Notes: generated by a model from the sequence alone, not told the origin. Shown: positions 8,636 to 20,151, counted from the first letter of the stretch. The stretch is 64,000 nt of DNA from Streptomyces sp. T12 (GCF_028736035.1 NZ_CP117866.1:11263001-11327000); one strand, 5' to 3'. Translations and numbers: made by a program.

Positions 8636-9862
8636 ATGACTTCCACTCCCACGCGCCAGATCGACCGGCTCTACCACGAGCTCCTCGCCCCCAAAGAGAC
8701 ACAGTCCGTTCGCGCTGCCGTGCGCCGGATCGCAGAGCACGAAGTGGCTCCGCACGCCGTGGCGATCGCGGGGGGCGACGAGCGCACGGACGGCTTCCCC
8801 CGGCATGTGTTTGACGGGCTTGCGTCGGCGGGGGTCTTCCGGATCCCCTTCCCTAGCGAGGTCGGCGGCGACGGCCTGACCCACCCGGCGACCGCCACCG
8901 CCGCGGCCATCGAGGAACTGGCCTACTACTCCAGCAGCGTCGCGGCCGTCTTCGATGTGCACTGCATCCTGGCGGGCAACGCCCTGCGGCAGGGCACCGA
9001 GGAGCAGCAGCAGCGATGGCTGCGAAGGGTCGCGGAGGGCTCAGTGGTCGGCGCGTTCGCCACCACCGAGCCGAACGCCTCAAGTGACCTGTCCCCGCAG
9101 GCGGTTCAGACCGAGGCGATACGCACCGAGGCCGGCTGGGTGCTGAACGGCCACAAGCGGTGGATCTCCAACTCGCCCGTCGCCGGGTTCGTGGTGGTTC
9201 TCGCCCGCACCGGCACCCGGCTGAGCATGTTCATCGTCGACACGGCACTTCCCGGAGTGGAAGTCGGCCTTCCCGACCGCAAGATGGGCAACCGCGGCCA
9301 GCTCACCGCGGACATCCGCTTCACGGATGTGCACCTGACCGACGACGACCTCCTCGGTGGCGCCGAGGGACACGGACTGCGCCATGCGCTGTCCACTCTG
9401 GCCTACGGCCGGATCGGCATCGCGGCTGCCGGGGTCGGCATGGCGCAGGCCGCCTTCGACCACACCGTGGCCCACCTGTCGACGCGACACGCCTTCGGCA
9501 AGCCGGTGGCCGCCAACCAGCACTGGCAGTTCCTGCTCGCCGAACGGGCCACCGAGATCGAGAACGCCCGCACCCTCTACACCAAGGCCGCCCTGCGCCT
9601 GGACACCGGCAACCCGTCCCCGGAACCTGAGGCCGCGATGGCGAAGCACTACGCCACCAAGCTGTCCGTGGACATGGCACGCGACGCCGTCCAGGCCTTC
9701 GGAGGCCTCGGCTTCGCGCGCGAACTGGGTGCCGACGGCAGCCCAGGCCCCGTCGAGGCGATCTACCGGGACAGCAAGATCGGCGAGATCTACGAGGGCA
9801 CCAACGAGATCCAGAAGTGGGTCATAGCCCGGCAGATCTTCGGTCGGGCCATCGTCGGCTGA
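8636..9862 (+). CDS. Acyl-CoA dehydrogenase
   Basis: A 408-residue FAD enzyme of the acyl-CoA dehydrogenase fold that introduces an alpha-beta double bond into an acyl-CoA. Visible are the FAD/substrate segment GAFATTEPNASSDL, WVLNGHKRWISNSPVAG, RHAFGKPVAANQHWQFLLAE, DAVQAFGGLGFARE and the terminal EIYEGTNEIQKWVIARQI, which carries the catalytic-base glutamate (about 387). Its exact acyl specificity cannot be read. It is divergent from the HSDL2-like SDR and upstream of a MarR regulator, consistent with a small beta-oxidation-type module. Confidence 0.93.
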   Translation: MTSTPTRQIDRLYHELLAPKETQSVRAAVRRIAEHEVAPHAVAIAGGDERTDGFPRHVFDGLASAGVFRIPFPSEVGGDGLTHPATATAAAIEELAYYSSSVAAVFDVHCILAGNALRQGTEEQQQRWLRRVAEGSVVGAFATTEPNASSDLSPQAVQTEAIRTEAGWVLNGHKRWISNSPVAGFVVVLARTGTRLSMFIVDTALPGVEVGLPDRKMGNRGQLTADIRFTDVHLTDDDLLGGAEGHGLRHALSTLAYGRIGIAAAGVGMAQAAFDHTVAHLSTRHAFGKPVAANQHWQFLLAERATEIENARTLYTKAALRLDTGNPSPEPEAAMAKHYATKLSVDMARDAVQAFGGLGFARELGADGSPGPVEAIYRDSKIGEIYEGTNEIQKWVIARQIFGRAIVG

Positions 9863-9944
9863 CCACTCAGGACGCACCGGCCGTAAGCCGGCGGACAATG
9901 GGGCATCCCGCCGGCCTGCAGCGGTCCTGCCGCCTCGGGCTATC

Positions 9945-9973
9945 TCGTACGATGGGCTGGACCATACGTACGA
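9945..9973. promoter_or_regulatory. Inverted repeat upstream of the MarR gene
   Basis: TCGTACGATGG and CCATACGTACGA form imperfect arms around gctgga, 23 bases before the MarR start. This position suits an autoregulatory operator. Confidence 0.35.
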
Positions 9974-9995
9974 CTAACCATGGGCGGGATAAACG

Positions 9996-10490
9996 ATGTC
10001 CGAGGCTCCGCTGGTACCGGGGACAGTGGCCGAACACACCATCTGCCTGCTGGTCAAACTCGGGCAGGTGGCGTTCAGGATCGCCGAGGACGGCATCGGC
10101 GGGACCGGCCTGCGAGTGCGGCATTACAGCGTCCTGCAGGCTTTGGCGGACAACGGTGCCATGCCGCAACTGGCACTTGGCTCGTTCCTGCGCATCGACC
10201 CCGCGACGATGGTGACGAGTCTCGACGACCTGGAGCGCGCCGGATACGCGGAGCGGACACGAGATCCGCAGGATCGTCGCCGCTACGCCGTGGACATCAC
10301 CGCCGAAGGGCGCAAGGTCCTGGCCCGCCTCAACCGCACACTCGTCGATCTCGACGGCGAAATCCTCGCAGACCTGGGCACCACGGAACGACAGTCGCTT
10401 CACGTCCTGCTGGACAGTCTCGCGGGAAGTCCCGCTCTGACCTCCCTGTTCGACACCGTCCGGGAGCAGAACGGTGGGAAACGGGCTTGA
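9996..10490 (+). CDS. MarR-family transcriptional regulator
   Basis: A 164-residue winged-helix regulator. The core reads LRVRHYSVLQALADNGAMP, LGSFLRIDPATMVTSLDDLE, RAGYAERTRDPQDRRRYAVD and ITAEGRKVL, giving the recognition helix and the DxRDRR wing typical of MarR. It lies 133 bases downstream of the acyl-CoA dehydrogenase on the same strand, with an inverted repeat before it. A role controlling the catabolic genes at 5.8-9.9 kb is likely but inferred. Confidence 0.92.
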   Translation: MSEAPLVPGTVAEHTICLLVKLGQVAFRIAEDGIGGTGLRVRHYSVLQALADNGAMPQLALGSFLRIDPATMVTSLDDLERAGYAERTRDPQDRRRYAVDITAEGRKVLARLNRTLVDLDGEILADLGTTERQSLHVLLDSLAGSPALTSLFDTVREQNGGKRA

Positions 10491-12291
<1,801 letters not shown>

Positions 12292-12618
12292 CCTGCCTGC
12301 CACCACTGACAACGCCCCCTCGGCAGCCGGCCGGCCAGCCGGCTGGGCCGGGTTCGGGCGGGAGGGCTTCGGCGCGCGGGACGGAGCGGCTCGATCAGCT
12401 CGGCGGCGCCACCGGCCACGGTCACGCCGATCGCCCGCCAGCGGTCGCAGAGGTTGTTGCGTCCGATGCGGCAGTAGCGGCAGAGAGAAGCTCAACGTCG
12501 CCGAACCGTAGAACCGTCACCTGCCGGTGAGGCAGCGCAAGGTGCCCCGAGTGTCGCCGGCGGAGGACCGCCGTTCACACCGCGCTGCCAGCGCCTACGA
12601 CGCCCGAAAGCCGCAGGC
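12292..12618. other. Intergenic stretch without a recognised gene
   Basis: GC-rich sequence between the ligase relic and the TnpB tail. Long open frames here are continuations of neighbouring frames and show no family motif. Confidence 0.4.
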
Positions 12619-12732
12619 TGCGCACACGCGGAGAGCGCCGACGTCAACGCGGCGAAGGACATCGGACACGCGGCCGGGCAGTCCGTGTCCGTTTATGGAG
12701 ACTTCGCCGTCAGGCGGTCCGGGCTCGGCTGA
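12619..12732 (+). pseudogene. TnpB (IS200/IS605-type) C-terminal relic
   Basis: The frame reads CAHAESADVNAAKDIGHAAG then QSVSVYGDFA to a TGA. This is the C-terminal zinc-ribbon and RuvC end of TnpB (CxHxxxADxNAAxNI), including the catalytic-type Asp. The rest of the gene is gone, leaving the last 37 codons of an IS200/IS605-family accessory nuclease. Confidence 0.6.
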
Positions 12733-12811
12733 CCAATCGCTTCCACGAGTCACCCTGGCCTGCACCGAACTTCCAGTCGACGTTCTGGTGGGCCCCGCTC
12801 GGGGACGAGGC

Positions 12812-13891
12812 CTACGGCGTGCTGGGAAGCCGGACCGTGACGAGGAGACCGCCGGCGGGGCGCGGGACGAGGTCGAGGGTGCCGTCGTGGGTGCGGACGA
12901 TGTTGTGCACGATGGCCAGGCCGAGGCCGACGCCGGCGTGCTCGTCGGTGCGTACGCGTTCCGTTCCGCGCTGGAAGGGTTCGGTGAGGGTCGGCACCAG
13001 TTCCGGTGGGAGCCGACGGCCCGTGTTCTCGACTCGCAGCGCGCTCGTGTCGCCGTGCGCCTCCGTGCGGACCGTCACGGCGCCGCCGGCGGGGAGGTTG
13101 TGGACGATGGCGTTCTGGACAAGGTTCGTCACCATCCGCAGCAGGAGCTCCGCCGAGCCGCTGGTCCGTGTCGCTCCGCCGGTCACGTCGAGCGTGATCC
13201 CGCGCTGTTCGGCGAGAGGAAGCAGCGTTTCGGCGGCTTCTTCGGCGATGAGGGAGAGGTCGACGCTCTCGCGGGTGAAGTTTCCGCGGTCGCCGCGGCT
13301 GAGCAGCAGGAGGGCCTCGGTGAGGTCGATCGCCCGCGTATTGACAGCGTGCAGGCGTTCGATGAGTTCGCCCCGGTCCCGCGTGGGGTCCTTGCGGGCG
13401 ACGTCGAGGAGAGTCCGCGAGATCGCCAGCGGGGTGCGCAGTTCGTGGGAGGCATTCGCTGCGAACCTCTGCTGCTCGGCGACGTGGGACTCGAGTTGTT
13501 CGAGCATCGAGTCGAACGCGTCGGAGAGTTCCCGGAATTCGTCGTGCCGGCCCTTCATGCGGATCCGGTGGGACAACGACCCGTTCCCGGCCATCCGTGC
13601 CGCATCCGTGATCTGTGTGAGTGGTGCGAGCATCCTGCCGGCGAGGATCCACCCTCCGACGAGGCCGAACACAAGGAGGAAGGCCATCGCCACGGCCGCG
13701 GCGGGGGCGAAGGTTCGCACCAGAAGGTAGCGGTTGGGTGAGATCCCGAGCAGGCCCTGGCTGTTGTCGGGTACGTAGCGCAGCAGGAACATCCACACCA
13801 CGGCCAGCAGGAGAGCGCCGGCGACGAGGAGGAATCCGGCATAGCTGAGGGTGAGTTTCAGTCGGGCGCTGAGACCTGGGCGTCTATGCAT
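12812..13891 (-). CDS. Two-component sensor histidine kinase
   Basis: A 359-residue membrane kinase. Two transmembrane helices (about 13-38 and 62-86) flank a short extracytoplasmic loop, followed by a HAMP region, the H-box ANASHELRTPL with phospho-accepting H149, the N-box LVQNAIVHN and the G-box GVGLGLAIVHN. The frame allows an earlier start at 13924, but the ATG at 13891 overlaps the stop of the response regulator (ATGCATAG), the usual coupling. With the regulator upstream it forms a complete system; the short sensor loop resembles CutS-like kinases. The signal is unknown. Confidence 0.93.
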   Translation of the reverse strand: MHRRPGLSARLKLTLSYAGFLLVAGALLLAVVWMFLLRYVPDNSQGLLGISPNRYLLVRTFAPAAAVAMAFLLVFGLVGGWILAGRMLAPLTQITDAARMAGNGSLSHRIRMKGRHDEFRELSDAFDSMLEQLESHVAEQQRFAANASHELRTPLAISRTLLDVARKDPTRDRGELIERLHAVNTRAIDLTEALLLLSRGDRGNFTRESVDLSLIAEEAAETLLPLAEQRGITLDVTGGATRTSGSAELLLRMVTNLVQNAIVHNLPAGGAVTVRTEAHGDTSALRVENTGRRLPPELVPTLTEPFQRGTERVRTDEHAGVGLGLAIVHNIVRTHDGTLDLVPRPAGGLLVTVRLPSTP

Positions 13892-14600
13892 GCGTACTGC
13901 CGGGGTCGGTGGTGTCCCTGCCAAGGGCGATGGTGTCTCTACCGGTGTCGATCCGGTAGCCGACGCCGGGCACCGTGGCGATGATCCATGGTTCGCCGAG
14001 CCGTTTACGCAGTGCGGAGACGGTGATGCGCACGGCGTTGGTGAGGGGGTCGGCGTTCTCGTCCCAGGCCCGTTCCAGTAGCTCTTCGGCGCTGACGACC
14101 CCGCCCTCGGCGGCGGCGAGGACTTCCAGCACGGCGAACTGTTTGCGGGTGAGCGGGACGTAGCGTCCGTCGCGGAAGACCTCCCGGCGGAAGGGGTCGA
14201 GCCGCAGGCCCGCGATCTCGCGGACCGGCGGCCGGGCGTACGCGCGTCTGCGGTCGAGCGCCCTCAGCCGCAGGACGAGCTCCCGCAGCTCGAACGGTTT
14301 GGTGAGGTAGTCGTCGGCGCCGAGTTCGAACCCGGAAGCCTTGTCGTCGATCCGGTCGGCAGCGGTGAGCATGAGGATCGGGATGCCGCTGCCGGAGGCG
14401 ACGATGCGCCGGGCGACCTCGTCGCCGGAGGGGCCGGGGATGTCGCGGTCGAGGACCGCGAGATCGTAGGAGTTGACGCTGAGCAGTTCCAGGGCGGAGT
14501 CGCCGTCGCCGGCGATGTCGGCGGCGATCGCCTCCAGCCGCAGACCGTCACGGACGGCTTCGGCCAGGTAGGGCTCGTCCTCCACGATCAGTACGCGCAT
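13884..14600 (-). CDS. OmpR-family response regulator
   Basis: A 238-residue regulator. The receiver domain has the acidic pair E7/D8, the phospho-acceptor D51 in AVLDRDIPG, T in LMLTAADR and K in DYLTKPF. The winged-helix effector domain carries LRLDPFRREVFRDGRYVPLT, RKQFAVLEVLAAAEGG and VRITVSALRKRLGEPWIIAT. It is translationally coupled to the kinase downstream. The VanZ-like gene 68 bases upstream on the same strand may be part of the same operon or a target. Confidence 0.94.
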   Translation of the reverse strand: MRVLIVEDEPYLAEAVRDGLRLEAIAADIAGDGDSALELLSVNSYDLAVLDRDIPGPSGDEVARRIVASGSGIPILMLTAADRIDDKASGFELGADDYLTKPFELRELVLRLRALDRRRAYARPPVREIAGLRLDPFRREVFRDGRYVPLTRKQFAVLEVLAAAEGGVVSAEELLERAWDENADPLTNAVRITVSALRKRLGEPWIIATVPGVGYRIDTGRDTIALGRDTTDPGSTHA

Positions 14601-14668
14601 GTCCGAAGCCTAAGCAGCACTACATATCGCCGACGTATGCAACGACGTGTGCACACCGGACCCGCGAC

Positions 14669-15373
14669 TCAGCCTGCCGGTGCCGGCGCGGGGCGAGGCT
14701 GGCCCGACGGCGCTTGCGCCGTAGTGCGCCACCAGCGGCGCGACGCCAGCGCGGCCAGTACGGCGCCGGCGGCGTTGACCAGTACGTCGTCCACGGAGGA
14801 CACCCGGTCAAGGCGCAGGACGTACTGTGCGGTTTCGACCAGGACCGAGCAACCCGCCCCGAGCGCCAGGATCCGCGGCACGGACGCCAGCGCCGCGAAC
14901 CGCATCGGGGCGAAGAACCCCAGCGCCGCGAAGACCAGCAGGTTGCCGACGATACCGAGCGGCCCCATCGTGACCAGGTCCCGCAGCGGTACCAGGCTCA
15001 CCCGGGCGGGGACTATGCCGACCCCGGCGCCCGGCATCAAGGTCATCCAGAGGAAGGGCACCGTCCCGTGGACCATGCCCACCTCGGCCAGCGACATCCG
15101 CCACGCCGATGTGACGCCGGCGGCCCGCCGACGGCGCGCCAGAGCCCACACCACCAGCGCGGCCAACGGCAGCGCGACCAACGTCATGAGCACCACACCG
15201 TTGAACGTGTCGAAGCAGCCGTGCCACCGCCCGGCCATGCACCTCGGAGCGGACATCATGAGCGGCCCCCGCACGAGGAACGCGGCGCTCGCCACGCCGA
15301 GGATCGCCAGGCTGAGGAGCACGATCCTGCGCGTGCGGCGGGGCGGTGCTGACAGGGATGCGTCGTGGTTCAT
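14669..15373 (-). CDS. VanZ-like family membrane protein
   Basis: A 234-residue membrane protein with about five hydrophobic segments. The C-terminal part LRDLVTMGPLGIVGNLLVF, FAPMRF and ETAQYVLRLDRVSSVDDVLV with NAAGAVLA is the VanZ-like pattern (ETxQ then R..xxDDxxxNxxG). VanZ proteins modestly raise teicoplanin tolerance; most actinobacterial homologues are uncharacterised. It lies directly upstream of a two-component system on the same strand, suggesting an envelope-related function. Confidence 0.85.
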   Translation of the reverse strand: MNHDASLSAPPRRTRRIVLLSLAILGVASAAFLVRGPLMMSAPRCMAGRWHGCFDTFNGVVLMTLVALPLAALVVWALARRRRAAGVTSAWRMSLAEVGMVHGTVPFLWMTLMPGAGVGIVPARVSLVPLRDLVTMGPLGIVGNLLVFAALGFFAPMRFAALASVPRILALGAGCSVLVETAQYVLRLDRVSSVDDVLVNAAGAVLAALASRRWWRTTAQAPSGQPRPAPAPAG

Positions 15374-15658
15374 GCCCCCATTGGAGGCGGAGGGCCGTTG
15401 CGGTGGCGTATCCGATTTTCGATACGCCCGCGATACACGGAATTTCCGGCATCAAGCAACTGGCGTAAGCCGGCGGTGAGATGGTCTCGCCGCTGGTGAT
15501 CGCACCATCCCGGCTGCTTCAGGTGCCGAGGTTGGGAAGTCGGGCGATGCCGAGCACGGCCTGCCTGGGGGAACGCCGTTGCCCGCCGTCAGCGAGTCGG
15601 CGTGCGGGCCGATCGGTCGGCGGGCGCGTTGCCCTGAGTTTCCTCTAGAGTCAGCCGT

Positions 15659-16294
15659 ATGACCGAGGCACCGGCCCAGGACCGTGGCGCGCAGTCGCGG
15701 GACACCATTCTCGACACTGCCGGTGAACTGATGGCGCGGCACGGATACGCCGCGACGTCCATCTCGATGATCTCGACCGCGTGCGGGCTGCCGGTCAGTT
15801 CCCTCTACTGGCACTTCGGCAGCAAGGACGGGATCTACGTCGCGGTGCTGGAGCGGGCCAGGACCGCACTGCTGGCGGCCCTGCCCCCGGCCGAGGTGCG
15901 GGGCGGCGACGTCGTCGAGCGCCTGGACACCTTCCTCGCCGACGTCGGGGATGCGTTCCAGCGTCATCAGCACGGCCTGCGGCTGCTGTTGGGACTTGGC
16001 ATGGTGCAGCAGGATGCCAGTGCGGCGGCCGTGGCCGAGGTGCGTCGGTACCGGGACGCGCTGGTGGTCTGGGGACAGGAATCGGTGAGCGCCGTCTTCG
16101 GGTTGCGTGACCGCCCTGAGGTGGCGGACGAGCTGGCGCGCTTCACCCTGAGAATGGCGAGCGGGACGGCCGTGGCCCGCTGGTTCGATGCGGGCGCCGT
16201 CCTGGAGATCGGCCCGTTGCGCGTGGCGTTGCTGGCACTGGCCGCCCACCACGGCGTTCCGGTGCGGTGCGTCCAGGGCGGGGACGCCCCGTGA
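15659..16294 (+). CDS. TetR-family transcriptional regulator
   Basis: A 211-residue regulator with an N-terminal HTH: RDTILDTAGELMARHGYAAT, ISMISTACGLPVSSLYWHFG, SKDGIYVAVLERAR. The ligand domain has conserved W and helical segments. There is no close divergent partner; the esterase downstream is convergent. The target is unclear. Confidence 0.9.
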   Translation: MTEAPAQDRGAQSRDTILDTAGELMARHGYAATSISMISTACGLPVSSLYWHFGSKDGIYVAVLERARTALLAALPPAEVRGGDVVERLDTFLADVGDAFQRHQHGLRLLLGLGMVQQDASAAAVAEVRRYRDALVVWGQESVSAVFGLRDRPEVADELARFTLRMASGTAVARWFDAGAVLEIGPLRVALLALAAHHGVPVRCVQGGDAP

Positions 16295-16376
16295 GAGGTG
16301 AGGAGGGCTACCAGGGCCTCCTGCCTTTGCCTGCCCATTGCCCGGTTCTCCTCCCGGACCAGGGCCCATGTCGACT

Positions 16377-18056
16377 TCAGCGCACAGCCCTTCGGGAAGT
16401 GGGGGACGGCTGCCAGAACGCGCATTGGTGATCGGCCGCGAACCCGGCGGTGGGGCCGACCCGGTCGGGCGCCAGCACCTGGATACGGTCCCCGTCAGCC
16501 GTGTAGCGGGGCCAGGCGGGGGTTCCGGGCCCGTTGGGGTCGCCGGTGGCGGCGAACCGGGCCCAGTAGGCGGTCATCGTTGCGGACAGGCGGCGCTGGA
16601 CCGGTGTCAGGGGCGGCATCGCGTCCATGGGGAAGAGGTAGGCCAGTTCGGAGGCGTGGAAGGCGCCCTGCGGCGTGTGCGGTGCCGGGATGAACACCGG
16701 CGCCTGCGGGTCGGCGAACTCGTAGGCGTAGACGGGCGCCCGAGTGCCGTACAGCCGGCTGTCGGCCCATGCCGGGCAGGCGAACCGCTGGTCCGTGCCG
16801 ACGGCGGAGTAGGCCAGGTTGGGAGAGGGATGCGCCGAGGCCGGGTACGTGTCGAGGACAGCGCCCGCGCGCTCGCCGTGCTGGAGCGTGATCAGGGCGG
16901 CGTACGAGGCCGGGGTCAGCGGGCCGCCACCGAGCAGATCCACGTACAGCGCGGTGAAGTAACGGTATTCGTCGTGGGTGTTGCCGCTCAGCGTCGGAAC
17001 CGCGTTGACTCGTCCCTCTGCCCATGCCGTGCGCGCAGGACGCGGCAGGATGAGCGGCCCGGTGTTCGGGCCCCACAGGGATGCTGCCCCGGTCCCGGCG
17101 GCGCGGATCAACTCGGTGACCGGCAAGGCGCGCAGACAGGCGGCCGCGGTCGGCGAATCGGGACAACCAACGGAGGCCGCGAAGCCGCTGCCCTTGCGCT
17201 CGGCCGCGTCCAGCGTGAGCGGTGTGAGGGCGCCGTGCGAGGCGCAGCTTCCGCTCTGCTGGATTGCCCGGTGGAACAGGCCTTTCGCGGTCGGCGAGGC
17301 GATGTGGGCGCAGGTGTCCGCGGATCCGGCGGACTGACCGCCGAGTGTCACCCGGTTCCGGTCGCCGCCGAAGGCGCCGATGTTGCTCCGTACCCAGCGC
17401 AGCGCGGCCTGCTGGTCCATCAGGCCGTAGTCACCGGAGGCGTGGTCCGTGCTCTCGGCCGACAGGGTGGGGTGGGCGAGGAACCCCAGTGCTCCGAGGC
17501 GGTAGTTGACGGTCACCACGATCACGCCACGCGCGGCGAGCGCGGCGCCGTCGTAGTCGCTGCCCGCGCCGTACGCATTGCCGCCGCCGTGCAGCCAGAC
17601 CAGCACCGGAAGAGGCCGGCCGGCGGTGCGGGCGGGGGTCCAGACGTTGAGGTAAAGGCAGTCCTCGGTGGTGCTGCCGGTGCGGTTGGACTCGCCGGGC
17701 AGGACGGGGCCACCGTCGGGCAGCAGCGTCAGCGGCAGTTGGGGACATGGGGGAGCCGGTGCGGTGGCGTTCCGTACGCCGGGCCACCGCGCGGCGGGCC
17801 GCGGCGGATGCCAGCGCAGCGCACCGGTCGGCGGGGCGGCGAACGGTATCCCCTGGAAGACCCGCCCGCCGTTACGGCCAACTGCCCCGCGCACCCAGCC
17901 GCGGTCGGTACGCACGAGGAGGGAGTCGTCGCCGGTGCCGGTGCCGTCGCCGGCGACGGCGCGGGCCGTGGGCGGGGGAGTGGTGAGAAGCAGCAGAACG
18001 GCTGCGACGGCGGTCGCGCCGCGGGTCAGGGTGTGGCGCAGGCTTGAGAATCTCAT
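16377..18056 (-). CDS. Secreted type-B carboxylesterase
   Basis: A 559-residue carboxylesterase/lipase of the cholinesterase fold. A signal peptide (hydrophobic residues 12-26, then TPPPTARA) directs export. The oxyanion motif HGGG is at 156-159, the nucleophile S242 lies in GGQSAGS, and EDCLYLNVWTPA marks the family N-terminal part. A downstream acid and His complete the triad. It hydrolyses ester bonds outside the cell; the substrate is unknown. A secreted beta-helix protein follows 43 bases further along on the same strand (upstream in transcription). Confidence 0.93.
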   Translation of the reverse strand: MRFSSLRHTLTRGATAVAAVLLLLTTPPPTARAVAGDGTGTGDDSLLVRTDRGWVRGAVGRNGGRVFQGIPFAAPPTGALRWHPPRPAARWPGVRNATAPAPPCPQLPLTLLPDGGPVLPGESNRTGSTTEDCLYLNVWTPARTAGRPLPVLVWLHGGGNAYGAGSDYDGAALAARGVIVVTVNYRLGALGFLAHPTLSAESTDHASGDYGLMDQQAALRWVRSNIGAFGGDRNRVTLGGQSAGSADTCAHIASPTAKGLFHRAIQQSGSCASHGALTPLTLDAAERKGSGFAASVGCPDSPTAAACLRALPVTELIRAAGTGAASLWGPNTGPLILPRPARTAWAEGRVNAVPTLSGNTHDEYRYFTALYVDLLGGGPLTPASYAALITLQHGERAGAVLDTYPASAHPSPNLAYSAVGTDQRFACPAWADSRLYGTRAPVYAYEFADPQAPVFIPAPHTPQGAFHASELAYLFPMDAMPPLTPVQRRLSATMTAYWARFAATGDPNGPGTPAWPRYTADGDRIQVLAPDRVGPTAGFAADHQCAFWQPSPTSRRAVR

Positions 18057-18098
18057 CGAGTCGTCACTCCTAGTACCGGTCTGGACCTGGGGCGACGG

Positions 18099-19355
18099 TC
18101 ATCGCGTCTGCTCGTAGGCGCCGATGTCGCAAGCGGCGCCCTGAGGGCGGGCGATGCCGCGTTGATCGGTGGCAGGGCAGCCGTCGGCCGTGTCCAGGGC
18201 GGGGCTCCCCGGCAGCAGAGCCGCGGTGTCCGTCGGGCCGCCGTTGTCCGCGAGCGCTCCGAGCAGCGGGTCCCGGTGGGGCAGATCGCCCGCGGCGGCC
18301 AGCCGGCAGCTGCCGTCGCCGTCGATGTTGTGGCCTAGTGACGTGATGGTGGCGAAGGCCTTCTCGCAGTCGGCGGTCGCGCCGTCGACGGTGTTGCCCG
18401 CGACCACGGAGTTGCGAAGGCTCATGTGCCCCAGGGGCAGATCGACGATGTCGGGTATGGGTGCCGGAAGGCTGTCGAGGTAGGCCGGCGCGATGTTGAT
18501 TCCGCCCCCGCCGTCGCTGGAACGGTTGCCCGTGATGGTCGAGTTGAGGATCTGTACGGTTCCCAGGCCCCGGATGTCGATGCCTCCGCCGTAGCCGCCG
18601 AGGCTGCCGGGGCGGTCGCCGGGGTCGGTCACCCGGTTGTCGGCGATCGTCGAGTTCGTCACGGTGCCGCTGTTGTCGAATCTGATACCCCCGGCCTCTC
18701 CCGCGGCGTTGCCGCTGACCGTGCTGCCGACGAGATCCAGGTGGGAGTCCGGGATGTTGAAGATGCCGCCGCCGTAGCCGGCGGAGTTCCCGGTCACGGC
18801 GACCCGGCGCAGCGTCAGGTGCTGTTCGTTGACGATGCCGCCGCCACCGGTGTCGGTGAAGGGCAGTTCGCGCTGTCTGGCCCGTCCTTGCGTGATCGTC
18901 ACGTCCGACATGTACGTGTCCGCCCGCAGACGGAAGACCCGGTCCAGGAAGTCGGCGTCGATGACGGTGGTTCGCGCGCCGGATCCCTTGATCGTGGTGG
19001 GCGCATCGACGTTCAAGTCGCCTGTGGTGGGATCGGGATGAGACCCGATGATCAGCCGGGGGTCGGGTGGGATGGTCAGCCGGTAGTGGCCGGGAGGCAG
19101 TGTGATCGTGCTGCCGGGCCGGGCGTTGGCGGCCATCACCGCGGCGCGCAGACTGCACGCTCCCGACGCGGTACGGCAACCGCCGTCCGACGGGTCGGCG
19201 TCCACCGCGTCGGAGGTGGTGTCGACGGTGAACTCCGTCGGCCCGGCGGTCGCGGGCGTTGCGGCGGAGGCGGTGGATGCGGTGGGGGCGGCGAGCTGTG
19301 CCGCCGTCGCGAGGGCGATGGCTGCGAGTGCCGCCGGGACGGGTCGGACCCTCAT
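18099..19355 (-). CDS. Secreted right-handed parallel beta-helix protein
   Basis: A 418-residue exported protein. The ATG at 19355 has GAGAGGAG eight bases upstream and starts a signal peptide (MRVRPVPAALAAIALATAAQ, then ASAATPA). The mature part begins FTVDTTSDAVDADPSDGGC with CSLRAAVMAANA, the CSLREAI module of choice-of-anchor beta-helix proteins. It continues with repeats such as VTGNSAGYGGGIF, VSGNAAGEAGGI and ITGNRSSDGGGGI. The tail GLARPQG..CDIGAYE is the standard end. Likely a carbohydrate-binding or adhesin-like surface protein; no enzyme active site is evident. Confidence 0.88.
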   Translation of the reverse strand: MRVRPVPAALAAIALATAAQLAAPTASTASAATPATAGPTEFTVDTTSDAVDADPSDGGCRTASGACSLRAAVMAANARPGSTITLPPGHYRLTIPPDPRLIIGSHPDPTTGDLNVDAPTTIKGSGARTTVIDADFLDRVFRLRADTYMSDVTITQGRARQRELPFTDTGGGGIVNEQHLTLRRVAVTGNSAGYGGGIFNIPDSHLDLVGSTVSGNAAGEAGGIRFDNSGTVTNSTIADNRVTDPGDRPGSLGGYGGGIDIRGLGTVQILNSTITGNRSSDGGGGINIAPAYLDSLPAPIPDIVDLPLGHMSLRNSVVAGNTVDGATADCEKAFATITSLGHNIDGDGSCRLAAAGDLPHRDPLLGALADNGGPTDTAALLPGSPALDTADGCPATDQRGIARPQGAACDIGAYEQTR

Positions 19356-20151
19356 GCGATGCACTCCTCTCGGGGAGGGATCTGGGCGTACGAGGACTCG
19401 GTTGCTACGAGGACTTGCCGCCGGGGCGAGGTGCACGGCTCGTACGGGGTACGCGACTTGCGAGGAGTGCGGCCGGCACGGGGCGATCAGCGGCGCCGGC
19501 CCATGAGGCGACCCGGTGAGCTGGAAGAGCCGACGGAAGGAGCAGGGAGGGCTGACGGGAGACGCGACTCGTGTGAACCGCCTACGCTCTGGAGCGAGCG
19601 TTCCATTCAGAGCAGTCCGTGTCTACTGGCGGGTAGAGAATGACCGAATGGAAGCGGTGCCGCTTGATAGCCCACCGGATGGGCGAACGTCACCCGCCGA
19701 CTGCGACCGTGTGCCCCGCGACGGACCGACGCCTCCCCTGACCACGGGAAGCTCAACAACAGACCAGCACCGCTTCGTCAGCTGTGCCGGCTCAGCCGTT
19801 GCCTGATGGCGGGCATGCTGGCGGGCATGTGGCTCGGGAAGACGGAACGGCTTCGAGGCTTGCCTGCCGGGGATTGATGTCGGACAGTGCCGTGCCGTCC
19901 TGCTTCCCTATGATCGGTGTGAGTCCGGAATCGGTCGTCGCCGGCGAGGGCACCGTGCTTGAGCGCCCCCAGTGTCATCCGTCCCACGCGCGCAGGCGCA
20001 CAGTCGGCGAGCCGAGCGGTGGGCACTGGTCTGCCTCGCCCACGCCGCATGCCTGCCCGCCGAGGCCCGTCCCGCCGTACCTGCCCAGAACCTCTTCCGA
20101 CCGTGCCGGTACGGCGAGTTCCTCACCCTACGGCGGACCGACGAGGGTGGG
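19356..20151. other. Long intergenic region without a recognised gene
   Basis: Roughly 800 bases. Open frames are present on both strands but none shows a family motif or a good ribosome site, and they overlap one another as shadows. I see no IS end, tRNA or repeat. Confidence 0.4.

Noticed and set aside
12812..15373. A vancomycin-resistance (van) cluster, because of the VanZ-like gene and a two-component system
   Set aside because: No vanH, vanA, vanX or vanY homologue is present. VanZ-like proteins are common outside such clusters.
16338..18047. A 569-codon plus-strand frame opposite the carboxylesterase
   Set aside because: No motif and low-complexity composition, while the minus strand shows a full esterase with signal peptide and catalytic serine.
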